Shown: in pieces, positions 44,733-53,293 of the stretch | How positions within the stretch are numbered: position 1 is the first letter of the stretch | Layout of the letters: each line of letters opens with the position of its first letter | Source: Starkeya sp. ORNL1 | Lineage (GTDB): Bacteria; Pseudomonadota; Alphaproteobacteria; Rhizobiales; Xanthobacteraceae | Assembly: GCF_012971745.1 (NCBI RefSeq) | Contig: NZ_CP048834.1 | Location: forward strand, 5,093,001 to 5,157,000 | Direction of reading: 5' to 3' | Length of the DNA stretch: 64,000 nucleotides | The notes under the pieces: generated by a model | What the model saw: only the letters and a program-made list of their open reading frames with translations | Databases searched by the model: none | Told to the model about the DNA's origin: nothing | Translations under genes and position numbers: made by a program

Positions 44733-44749
44733 ACACCTCGAAAGCTGGC

Positions 44750-44813
44750 CCGGAACGGTCTGACGCCGTTCCCGGGCCGCGCCGCGCCACGATGAGTAAC
44801 GGCGCGGCGCGGC
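44750..44813. promoter_or_regulatory. Two GC-rich hairpins upstream of the EAL-protein gene
   Basis: GGCCCGGAACGG pairs with CCGTTCCCGGGCC (one bulge) around a short loop. Next to it, GCCGCGCCGCGCC (44776-44788) and GGCGCGGCGCGGC (44801-44813) are a perfect 13-bp inverted repeat with a 12-nt loop. Both lie 20-80 bp before the gene start; either a leader structure or a terminator for upstream transcription. Confidence 0.5.
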
Positions 44814-44967
44814 GGGAGCAAGGCGCCGAAGAGTGTCCCAAGAATGGCGCGTTGGAAAGCGTCGCGTGGTTTCTCCCCGACATGGTGAATGGGAGAACCC
44901 AGCGCCGGCGCCACCGCTTGTAAAATTTTCCTGAAAAATCGGGCGTTTACTCCGGATTTCCGAAACG

Positions 44968-45981
44968 TCAGGAGGCGCTCTGGCCGGTCCAGATGCGCAG
45001 CTTCGCCTCCGCCTGGGCGCGCTCGGCCGGGGTGAGCGCGGTGAGCATCTTGTCGAGCATGTCGTCCTTCAGGCCCTGCGCCCTGGCGGCCAGATGCCAG
45101 GTCGCCGCCGCCACCTTATCCTGCGGCATGCCGCGGCCGGCGGAGAGGATGCGGGCCAGCCGATTCTGCGCGATGGCGTTGCCGGCGAGCGCGGCCTTGC
45201 GGAACAGCAGTGCGGCGGCAGCCTCGTCCTTCGGTACGCCATTGCCGTTGAACACCATGATGGCGTACTCGACGGTGGCCACCACATGGTCGAGCAGCAT
45301 GGCCCGCTGCAAGAGGCGGGCACACTCATTGATGTCCTTCGCCACGCCATTGCCGTCGCGATAGAGCGTGGCCAGCGCATAGAGCGCGTCCGGCTGGTCC
45401 TGGTCGGCGGCGATGCGGAACAGCTTGGCGGCAGTGGCCGGCTCGCGCGGCACCGCCTCGCCTTCCAGATAAAGCAAAGCGAGATTATAGGCCGCCGCGG
45501 CATTGCCCTTGTCGGCGGCCTGCTGGAACAGCTTCGCGGCTCCTGGACGGTCGGCGGTCTCGCCCTGGCCTTTCAGCTTCATCACGCCGAGCGAGAACAG
45601 CGCGTCGGCGCTCCCCCGTGCCGCGGCGGCCTGGTACCATTGGCGGGCCTTGGCGGCATCCTCGCGCACGCCATAGCCTTGGGTGTAGAGCGAGGCGATC
45701 AGCACCATCGCCACCGGATCATTGTCCGCCTTGGCGCGCTTGGCGGCGAGGTCGAGGGCGGTGACGAACCGCCCACGCTGATAGGCGCCGTAAGCGAGAT
45801 CGGTGGTGGGATCGGTCGGCGCGGGATTTTGCGCGGCGGCGGGCGGATTTGCCGGAGCGTTCGAGGGCGCCGTGGCGCCGGGCTTGGCGGGCGTCTTGGT
45901 CGGCGGCGTCTGTGCGTATCCACCGGTCGCCGCCACACTGAGCGCGGCGCAGGCGAAGAGGGGCGCGAGCCGGCGTCGCAT
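44968..45981 (-). CDS. Secreted Sel1-repeat (TPR-like) protein
   Basis: A 337-residue protein with a signal peptide (RRRLAPLFACAALSVAATGGYA) and a Pro/Ala/Thr linker. About six Sel1-like helical repeats follow, each of the form ALY-x-LG-x-G-x-D-x-A-x-A-x2-W/L-x2-AA (for example GYGVREDAAKARQWYQAAAA and GNGVPKDEAAAALLFRKAAL). Sel1 proteins usually serve as interaction scaffolds. Its ATG overlaps the stop of the ThiE-like gene (TGATG), so the two are translated together although their roles look unrelated. Confidence 0.88.
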   Translation of the reverse strand: MRRRLAPLFACAALSVAATGGYAQTPPTKTPAKPGATAPSNAPANPPAAAQNPAPTDPTTDLAYGAYQRGRFVTALDLAAKRAKADNDPVAMVLIASLYTQGYGVREDAAKARQWYQAAAARGSADALFSLGVMKLKGQGETADRPGAAKLFQQAADKGNAAAAYNLALLYLEGEAVPREPATAAKLFRIAADQDQPDALYALATLYRDGNGVAKDINECARLLQRAMLLDHVVATVEYAIMVFNGNGVPKDEAAAALLFRKAALAGNAIAQNRLARILSAGRGMPQDKVAAATWHLAARAQGLKDDMLDKMLTALTPAERAQAEAKLRIWTGQSAS

Positions 45982-46607
45982 CAGCTCGCCCAGGCGAGGC
46001 GGGCGGAGACGGCAGTAAGCGCCTCCCCGGTGAAGGCGAGGAGGTCGATGGCGATGAAGTCGGCGCCGGCTTCCGCGAGTGCCTCGACCTCGTCCAGCGA
46101 TGCGGCGAAGGCGACGCAGGGCGGTTCGAACAGCTGCGCCCACCAGTCGGTACGCTCCAGCGTGGTATCGAAGGCCGGCCGGCGGCCGGCGGCATCGGGC
46201 TCGCCGAACATCACATAGTCGGCGCCGAGCTCGCCGGCGGTCATGGCGTCGTGCTTGGTGCGCAGCCCGCCGACGCCGGCAATGCCATGCGGGCGGACCA
46301 TGGGAAGCGCCGCCTTCAGCGCATTGGTGCTGTCGAGATGCGCGCCGTCGGTGCCGAGCCGATCGGCGAGTGCGACGTCGCCCTCGATGAGGCAGGCGGC
46401 GCCGATGGCGTGGGCGCTCGCCACCAGTGGCGCCAGCGCAGCGGCGTCCGCCGTGCCGGGGCGCAGCAGGACGGCGGCAATGTCGGCCACCTTTCCCGCG
46501 GCGCGGATGGCGGCGAGGACGGCGTCACGATCCGTGCCGTCGAGCGGCGGCGTGAGTAGATAGAGGCGCGGTTGCGGGCGCGCCGGTGCGGTATCAGGTC
46601 GGGCCAT
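45981..46607 (-). CDS. ThiE/TenI-like protein (thiamine phosphate synthase family)
   Basis: A 208-residue TIM-barrel protein (LYLLTPPLDG at the start, DRLGTDGAHLDSTNAL, GADYVMFGEPDAAG, EAGADFIAIDLLAF). It follows the ThiE/TenI pattern, but several ThiE signatures are changed. The GAHLGQ-D diphosphate site reads GAHLDST, and the late G-G-I loop is missing (PPCVAFAASLDEV). It may not make thiamine phosphate. No thi genes or thiamine riboswitch are nearby. ATG 46607 is chosen; ATG 46625 is possible. It overlaps the Sel1 gene by one base. Confidence 0.72.
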   Translation of the reverse strand: MARPDTAPARPQPRLYLLTPPLDGTDRDAVLAAIRAAGKVADIAAVLLRPGTADAAALAPLVASAHAIGAACLIEGDVALADRLGTDGAHLDSTNALKAALPMVRPHGIAGVGGLRTKHDAMTAGELGADYVMFGEPDAAGRRPAFDTTLERTDWWAQLFEPPCVAFAASLDEVEALAEAGADFIAIDLLAFTGEALTAVSARLAWAS

Positions 46608-46670
46608 GCTCAAGCTGTTCCGCATGATGGCGGCGAAAGCGCGGCCAGTTGGTGAGCCGGCGCGCGTCCT

Positions 46671-46725
46671 TCCTAGAACATGTTCCGCAAAAGTTGGAAG
46701 AGTTTTGCGATCAGGACTGGCTCCA
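46671..46725. repeat. Possible decayed palindromic repeat upstream of the ThiE-like gene
   Basis: CTAGAACATGTTCCGCAAAAG followed by GGAAGAGTTTTGCGATCAGG resembles a dispersed element I recall in Hyphomicrobiales genomes (GAACATGTTCCG...AAAAGTG...TTTTGCGATC). CGCAAAA and TTTTGCG can pair. Single copy here, so weak. Confidence 0.3.
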
Positions 46726-46851
46726 GGCTCCGATGGGGAATGACGAGCTTGTTAAGGCTAGCGCCGGCTACAGCACCGCAATTGGTTCCCGCCTTCGCAA
46801 GATGGTGGTAATCACGCTGCCGCGGCTGCGTGCCGGCCGTTGGGGGGAACC

Positions 46852-49371
46852 ATGCTGAAGCCATCCGTCCGTCGTGCCGCGCTGCTCGCCTTGACGACTG
46901 CGCTCTCCACGCCTGCCCTGCTCTCGATTCCTGCCTTCGCGCAGGGCACGCCGCCCGCCGCCGCGCAGGCGCCCGCAGCTTCCGCGCCCGGCCAGCAGGC
47001 CGCCGCCGCGCTCGCCTGGCCGCGCAGCTTCGATATCGGCGACAGCCAGCTCCAGATCTACCAGCCGCTGGTCGAGACCTGGAATGGCGACCAGCTCACT
47101 GGCCGCGCCGCCATCGCGGTCGGGCCGAAGACCGGTAACCCGACCTATGGCATCGCCCATTTCACCGCGCGCGTTGCGGTCGACAAGGCGGCCAAGCTGG
47201 CGCAGCTCACCAATATCGACGTGGTGAAGGTCGATGTGCCGACCGCGCCGGGGCAGGACACCACGCTGATGAGCGCGTTGCAGTCCCGCATCCCGCCGCA
47301 GGGCATGACGGTCGCGCTCGATCATCTGATGACCAGCTATGCCGCCTCGCAGTCGCTGTCGAAGCAGCTGAGCCAGCCGGTCGACAACACGCCGCCCAAG
47401 ATCGTCTTCACCCCGAACCCGACGCTTCTGGTGCTCATCTCCGGCAAGCCGGCGCTCCAGCCGCTGAACGGCGTGACCGGCTTCCAGCGCGTCATCAATA
47501 CCCGCCCGCTGATCCTGCTCGACGCCTCCGGAGTCTATCATTTGCAGGCCGCCGGCACTTGGTACGAGGCGACCGCCATCGACGGCAGCTGGGTGGTCAC
47601 TGCCGCGCCGAGCCCCTCGCTCGAAGCCGCGGGCAGCACTGCCAATTATGAGGAAGCGGCCGAGAGCATGCTGCCGGCCGACGGCAAGAAGCCGGCACAG
47701 CCGCCGGCGGTCGTGGTCGCCACCACGTCGACCGAAGTTGTAGTGACCAGCGGCCAGCCGCAAATGGTGCCGGTCGACGGCACCTCGCTGCTGCGCATGA
47801 GCAATGCCGACCACGCCGTGATCCTCGATCCGAGCAACAATAATTACTACGTGCTGATCTCCGGGCGCTGGTTCAGGGGCCGCGACCTGAAAGGGCCGTG
47901 GGACTTCGTGCCCGGCGCCAGCCTGCCCTCCGACTTCGCCAAGATCGCCGCCACCGACCCGGCGGCGAACGTGCTGGTCTCGGTGCCCGGCACGCCGCAG
48001 GCGAAGGAGGCGCGCATCGCCGCCACCATCCCGCAGACCGCGAGCGTCGCCCGCAATACCGATCTCAATCTTCAATATGATGGCGGCACGGCGAAGTTCG
48101 TGCCGATCCAGGGCACGATCCTCAGCTATGCGGAGAACACCCGCATCCCGGTAATCCGCCTGGCGCCGGACCGCTATTATGCGGTGTTCCAGGGGGCCTG
48201 GTTCGTCTCGCAGACGCCGGCCGGGCCGTGGGTCATCGCCGACGTCGTGCCGGCGGCGATCTACACCATCCCGACCTCCTCGCCGCTGCACTACGTCACT
48301 TATGTGCGGATCTATGCCTCGACCGCGGATGCGGTGGTGGTCGGCTATACGCCCGGCTATTTCGGCGTGGTGCTGGCGCCCGGCGGCACCGTGGTCTACG
48401 GCACCGGCTATAATTGCGTCGGCTATATCGGCACCTACTGGTACGGCTGCCCGGCGACCTATGGCTATAACGCCGCCTTCGCCTGGACCGAGGGCTTTGC
48501 CTTCGGCTTCGCGGCCGGCTTCGCCTGGGGCGCCTATTCGCCCTGGTGGGGTCCCTATTGGGGCCATGGGCCCTGGGGCGGGCCGTGGGCCAGCATCAAT
48601 GTGAACCAGACCAACATCTATGGCCGCTGGGGCGGCTACGCCACCGTCAACCATGCCTGGGGCTACAATGCCTGGAACGGCAATGAATGGTCGGCGCGCA
48701 ACTGGGACGGCACCACCGGGCGCGGCACTGCCTTCGAGGGCCGCTCCGCCGCCGCCTTCAACCCGTGGACCGGCAATTACGCCGCCGGCCGCGAGGGCCA
48801 GCACTATAATCCGGCGACCGGCGCCTGGGGCGGCTCGCGCGCCGGGATCGAAGGTAATGTGAATAGCGGCAACTTCGATGCCGGCCGGCAGTCCGCCGGC
48901 TACAACCCGACCACCGGCACCGGCCATGCCTCGGAGACCGGCATCTCCGACAATAACGGCAAGGTCAGCGTCGACAGCAAGGGTGTCGCCGGCAATGCCA
49001 AGACCGGCAATGCCGTCGCCTGGAACAACGGCAAGGTCTACACCGACCACGACGGCACCATCCACCAGTACAGCAACGACAATGGCTGGCAGAAGCAGAC
49101 CATCGACGGCTGGCAGAAGGACACCGACGCCGACCAGATCGGCCGGCTCGACAACCAGCGCCAATATCAGGACATGGGCGACCAGCGGGTCGATAATTTC
49201 GCTCGCAGCGGCGGCTATGACGACTTCGGCGGCGGAGATCGCGGCTGGGGTGGCGACGACCGCGGGGGTGGCGGCGGCTGGGGCGGCGGCGACCGCGGTT
49301 TTGGCGGTGGTGGCTTCGGCGGCGGCGGTTTCCACGGTGGCGGTTTCGGCGGCGGTGGCTTCCGGCGCTGA
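46852..49371 (+). CDS. Large secreted Tyr/Trp/Gly-rich envelope protein, unknown function
   Basis: An 839-residue exported protein. ATG 46852 has GGGGGGAA upstream and opens a signal peptide ending AFA-Q. Residues about 50-330 are a beta-rich region (SFDIGDSQLQIYQPLVETW; YGIAHFTARVAVDK). About 330-560 repeats a pattern of Y-Y-x-V plus W-F then a GPW phrase (YYVLISGRWFRGRDLKGPW; YYAVFQGAWFVSQTPAGPW). A Tyr/Trp/Gly-rich block follows (YSPWWGPYWGHGPWG), then YNPATGAWG and YNPTTGTGH repeats. It ends in Gly-rich FGGGGFGGGGF repeats. Similar proteins are sometimes labelled carbohydrate-binding, but I see no proven domain. Probably surface or periplasmic. Confidence 0.75.
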   Translation: MLKPSVRRAALLALTTALSTPALLSIPAFAQGTPPAAAQAPAASAPGQQAAAALAWPRSFDIGDSQLQIYQPLVETWNGDQLTGRAAIAVGPKTGNPTYGIAHFTARVAVDKAAKLAQLTNIDVVKVDVPTAPGQDTTLMSALQSRIPPQGMTVALDHLMTSYAASQSLSKQLSQPVDNTPPKIVFTPNPTLLVLISGKPALQPLNGVTGFQRVINTRPLILLDASGVYHLQAAGTWYEATAIDGSWVVTAAPSPSLEAAGSTANYEEAAESMLPADGKKPAQPPAVVVATTSTEVVVTSGQPQMVPVDGTSLLRMSNADHAVILDPSNNNYYVLISGRWFRGRDLKGPWDFVPGASLPSDFAKIAATDPAANVLVSVPGTPQAKEARIAATIPQTASVARNTDLNLQYDGGTAKFVPIQGTILSYAENTRIPVIRLAPDRYYAVFQGAWFVSQTPAGPWVIADVVPAAIYTIPTSSPLHYVTYVRIYASTADAVVVGYTPGYFGVVLAPGGTVVYGTGYNCVGYIGTYWYGCPATYGYNAAFAWTEGFAFGFAAGFAWGAYSPWWGPYWGHGPWGGPWASINVNQTNIYGRWGGYATVNHAWGYNAWNGNEWSARNWDGTTGRGTAFEGRSAAAFNPWTGNYAAGREGQHYNPATGAWGGSRAGIEGNVNSGNFDAGRQSAGYNPTTGTGHASETGISDNNGKVSVDSKGVAGNAKTGNAVAWNNGKVYTDHDGTIHQYSNDNGWQKQTIDGWQKDTDADQIGRLDNQRQYQDMGDQRVDNFARSGGYDDFGGGDRGWGGDDRGGGGGWGGGDRGFGGGGFGGGGFHGGGFGGGGFRR

Positions 49372-49378
49372 ACCAGGT

Positions 49379-49484
49379 GTCATCCCGGCCGCAGCCCGCA
49401 GGGCGGAGAGCCGGGATCGCTCACCATACGGCTCTCCTGCGGCACGCAATCCCGGATATGGCCTTGCGGCCATTCCGGGATGAC
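49379..49484. repeat. Palindromic intergenic repeat, family A, inverted orientation
   Basis: Begins GTCATCCCGGCCGCAGCCCG and ends GGCCATTCCGGGATGAC. The asymmetric parts are swapped relative to the copies at 15248 and 31423, so this one is inserted the other way round. It lies between the secreted-protein gene and fba (convergent). Confidence 0.82.
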
Positions 49485-49501
49485 AGTCTTTGAGAGAGCA
49501 A

Positions 49502-49528
49502 ACAAAAACGCCGCCCTCCCGGGCGGCG
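49502..49528 (-). terminator. Intrinsic terminator of fba
   Basis: Arms AACGCCGCCC (49505-49514) and GGGCGGCGTT (49519-49528) form a perfect 10-bp stem with a 4-nt loop. Read leftwards it is followed by TTTTT. It lies 38 bp past the fba stop. Confidence 0.87.
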
Positions 49529-49565
49529 TTGTCGTTTCAGCGCACCGAAGTTCGGTGCGACGGCC

Positions 49566-50591
49566 TCAGGCCGCCTTCTTCTGCTCGATCTCGGCGCTCC
49601 ACTGGCCAAGGGCGGCGAGGTAGTTCATCCGGGCGCGGTGAGTGAAGGCGGCCTGGCCGGCGGCGACGTTCTCCGGCTTGCCGGCCCACGCCTTCTGCGG
49701 TGCCGCCTGCAAGGCGCGGCCATAGGAGAAGGTCATCGGCCAGGGATAGCCGCCGGTGCGCACCATGGCGTCGAGATGGGCGGTGGCCTCCTCGTCCGAC
49801 TGGCCGCCGGACAGGAAGGCGATGCCCGGCACCGCCGACGGCACGCAATTCTTCAGGCAGCGAATGGTCTTCTCGGCGACTTCCTGCACCGAGACCTGCT
49901 TCGGCGACTTCTTGCCGGGCACCACCATGTTCGGCTTCAGCACCATGCCTTCGAGCCGGATGCGGGCATAGAAGAGCTGCTGGAACACTTCCTTCAGCAC
50001 CCACTCCGTCACCTCGTAGCAACGGTCGATGTCGTGGTCGCCGTCCATCAGCACTTCCGGCTCGACGATCGGGACGATGTTGGCTGCCTGGGCCAGCGCC
50101 GCGTAGCGGGCCAGCGCCTGCGCATTGGCGATGATCGAGGTGTAGCTCGGAATGTGGGTGCCGATATCGATCACCGCACGCCACTTCGCGAAGCGGGCGC
50201 CGAGCTCGTAATACTCCTTGAAGCGCTCACCGAGGCCGTCGAGGCCCTCGGTGATGGTCTCGCCGGAAGCGCCCGGCTGCGGCCTGGCACCGAGATCGAC
50301 CTTGATGCCGGGAATGGAACCGGCGGCCTCGATCAGCTTCACCAGCGGGGTGCCGTCCTTGGCGTTCTGGCGGATGGTCTCGTCGTACAGGATCACGCCG
50401 GAAATGTAGTCCCGCATCGCCTCGTCGGAGCGGAACAGCATTTCACGGTAGTCGCGGCGGTTGTCGAAGGTGGATTCGACCCCGATCGCGTCGAAACGCC
50501 GCTTGATGGTGCTAGAACTCTCGTCTGCGGCAAGCAGACCCTTGCCATTCGCACACAGTTTATAGGCGATTTCGTCGAGGCTTGCCGTCAT
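49566..50591 (-). CDS. Fructose-bisphosphate aldolase, class I
   Basis: Cleaves or forms fructose-1,6-bisphosphate in glycolysis and gluconeogenesis, using a Schiff-base lysine rather than zinc. The 341-residue protein has NGKGLLAADESSSTIKRRF, SGVILYDETIRQ, LEGMVLKPNMVVPGKK with the catalytic Lys, and GIAFLSGGQSDEEA. The start ATG 50591 follows GGGAGAGAG; five extra codons upstream are possible. It is the last of tkt-gap-pgk-fba, with its own promoter-like TATAAT 70 bp upstream and an intrinsic terminator behind it. Confidence 0.95.
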   Translation of the reverse strand: MTASLDEIAYKLCANGKGLLAADESSSTIKRRFDAIGVESTFDNRRDYREMLFRSDEAMRDYISGVILYDETIRQNAKDGTPLVKLIEAAGSIPGIKVDLGARPQPGASGETITEGLDGLGERFKEYYELGARFAKWRAVIDIGTHIPSYTSIIANAQALARYAALAQAANIVPIVEPEVLMDGDHDIDRCYEVTEWVLKEVFQQLFYARIRLEGMVLKPNMVVPGKKSPKQVSVQEVAEKTIRCLKNCVPSAVPGIAFLSGGQSDEEATAHLDAMVRTGGYPWPMTFSYGRALQAAPQKAWAGKPENVAAGQAAFTHRARMNYLAALGQWSAEIEQKKAA

Positions 50592-50624
50592 CTCTCTCTC
50601 CCGCACAATCGAGACGTGAAGCGT

Positions 50625-50665
50625 ACGCTGCGGCCCGTTCTTCCGCAGCGTGCGATACTATTATA
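50625..50665 (-). promoter_or_regulatory. Candidate fba promoter with hairpin at the transcription start
   Basis: On the minus strand a perfect TATAAT (50660-50665) sits in an AT-rich patch. About 9 bp downstream begins a perfect 9-bp inverted repeat ACGCTGCGG / CCGCAGCGT (50625-50651, 9-nt loop). The palindrome would overlap the first transcribed bases. No clear -35 box is seen. Confidence 0.5.
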
Positions 50666-50722
50666 TTTTATCACACCCCTGATGACGAAGCGGCCGCATC
50701 GCCGCACCGGTCACTTGAGTTG

Positions 50723-51940
50723 CTATCGGCGCAGTGCCTCCACCCCCGGCAGCGCCTTGCCTTCCAGCCATTCGAGAAAGGCGCCGCCCGCGGTTGAGAC
50801 ATAGGTGAAGCGTTCGGCGACGCCGGCATGGTTCAGCGCCGCCACGGTGTCGCCACCGCCGGCGACGGAGAGCACGCGGCCCGCATCGGTAAGCTCGGCC
50901 GCCGCCTTCGCCACCTCGACCGTCGCCATGTCGAAGGGAGAGAGCTCGAAGGCGCCGAACGGACCGTTCCACACCACGGTCTTCACGCCCTTCAGCTTCT
51001 CGACGACATTGGCCACCGAGGTGGGGCCGGCATCGAGAATCATCTCGTCGCTGTCGACGCCGTCGACCGGCACCACGCGGTTGTCGGCGTGGGCCTTGAA
51101 CTCCTTGGCGACCACGGCATCTACCGGCAGCACGATCTCGCAGCCGGCGGCTTTCGCCTTCTCGACGATGGAGCGGGCGGTGGCGCCAAGGTCATGCTCG
51201 CACAGCGACTTGCCGACATCGGTGCCGTCAGCCGCCAGGAAGGTGTTGGCCATGCCACCGCCAATGACCAGCAGGTCGACCTTCTTCACCAGATTGCCGA
51301 GCAATTCGAGCTTCGACGACACCTTGGCGCCGCCGACCACCGCCATCACCGGGCGCTCCGGTGCCTCGAGCGCTTTGGCGAGCGCCTCGATCTCCTCCTG
51401 CATGCAGCGGCCAGCATAAGCCGGGAGATGATGGGCGATGCCCTCGGTCGAGGCGTGGGCACGGTGGGCGGTGGCGAAGGCGTCGTTCACATAGAGGTCG
51501 CCGAGCTCCGCCAGCGCCGCGACGAAGGCGGGATCGTTCTTCTCCTCGCGCGGATCGAAGCGGGTGTTCTCCAGCAGCAGTACCTCGCCGGGCTTGAGCG
51601 CGGCGACCGCGGCTTCGGCCTTCTCGCCGATGGTCTCCGGACAGAAGGCGACCGGCCTGCCGAGGCGAGAGGCAACTTCGCCGGCTATCGGCTCCAGCGA
51701 GAGCTTGGGATCGACGCCCTTGGGGCGGCCGAAATGGGCGAGCAGGATCACCTTGCCGCCTTTGTCCGCGATCTCGCCGATCGTCGACAGCACCGCCCGG
51801 ATGCGAGTGTCGTCGGTGACGCGGCCATCCTCGACCGGGACATTGAGATCGACGCGGACCAGCACGCGCTTATTGGCGACGTCGGCATCGTCGAGGGTAC
51901 GGAAGGTAGAGACGTTCGGCTTGGCGTGGGTCATGGGCAT
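50723..51940 (-). CDS. pgk: Phosphoglycerate kinase
   Basis: Transfers phosphate between 1,3-bisphosphoglycerate and ADP. The 405-residue protein has [67 protein letters not shown] and the C-terminal GPFGAFE and [12 protein letters not shown] 51940 has GAGG five bases upstream; a second ATG two codons later is possible. It lies between gap and fba on the same strand, 180 bp below gap. Confidence 0.97.
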   Translation of the reverse strand: MPMTHAKPNVSTFRTLDDADVANKRVLVRVDLNVPVEDGRVTDDTRIRAVLSTIGEIADKGGKVILLAHFGRPKGVDPKLSLEPIAGEVASRLGRPVAFCPETIGEKAEAAVAALKPGEVLLLENTRFDPREEKNDPAFVAALAELGDLYVNDAFATAHRAHASTEGIAHHLPAYAGRCMQEEIEALAKALEAPERPVMAVVGGAKVSSKLELLGNLVKKVDLLVIGGGMANTFLAADGTDVGKSLCEHDLGATARSIVEKAKAAGCEIVLPVDAVVAKEFKAHADNRVVPVDGVDSDEMILDAGPTSVANVVEKLKGVKTVVWNGPFGAFELSPFDMATVEVAKAAAELTDAGRVLSVAGGGDTVAALNHAGVAERFTYVSTAGGAFLEWLEGKALPGVEALRR

Positions 51941-52023
51941 GGCCTCGGAGCAGGAGCCGCGCTGGGAAGGAGGCCGCTGACGCGGCTGCTTTTCTCATTA
52001 TCCACCGGTTCAGGCCGGCGTTC

Positions 52024-52109
52024 CCCTCAGAGAGGGTTGCGGGATGAGGGGGCTCCGCCGAGGCGCCCCAGCCCCTCATCCGACCCCTCCCGCCCATGGC
52101 GAGAGGGTC
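52024..52109. repeat. Intergenic inverted repeat (GGATGAGGGG type, family D)
   Basis: GGATGAGGGGGCT (52042-52054) and AGCCCCTCATCC (52070-52081) pair with one bulge, flanked by GAGAGGG phrases on both sides. It lies between gap and pgk, tandem genes, and may reduce read-through into pgk. Confidence 0.65.
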
Positions 52110-52120
52110 GACGGCGTCGT

Positions 52121-53128
<1,008 letters not shown>

Positions 53129-53137
53129 GCGTTAAAT

Positions 53138-53227
53138 CCCCGAGTGAGCGAGTTCCATACCCTGAACCATCCGCGCCCTTGGCTCATAGCCTGATGAACG
53201 CAGCGGCACCAGTCGCTTCACTCGGGG
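53138..53227. promoter_or_regulatory. Widely spaced inverted repeat between tkt and gap
   Basis: CCCCGAGTGAGCGA (53138-53151) and TCGCTTCACTCGGGG (53213-53227) are inverted copies with a one-base bulge, 61 bp apart, immediately upstream of the gap start. This could be a paired operator, or two sites for one dimeric regulator. Confidence 0.45.
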
Positions 53228-53293
53228 TCGCGGCACAATTGCGCAGCTCGCGGGCTCGCCCTGCGCGCTGCGCATAACTGTTCGCGTCCTGCG

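Noticed and set aside
46608..46851. TPP riboswitch upstream of the ThiE-like gene
   Set aside because: No THI-box features (CTGAGA and ACCTGA motifs) seen; the region holds only a weak, possibly decayed repeat.
46673..46864. A 63-codon minus-strand open frame upstream of the ThiE-like gene
   Set aside because: No ribosome-binding site or family resemblance, and it covers the promoter region of the secreted-protein gene.
46768..49473. A 901-codon open frame on the minus strand opposite the secreted-protein gene
   Set aside because: It is antisense to a gene with a clear signal peptide and ribosome-binding site, and its product is Ala/Gly/Arg-rich with no domain. Long antisense frames are expected in very GC-rich DNA.
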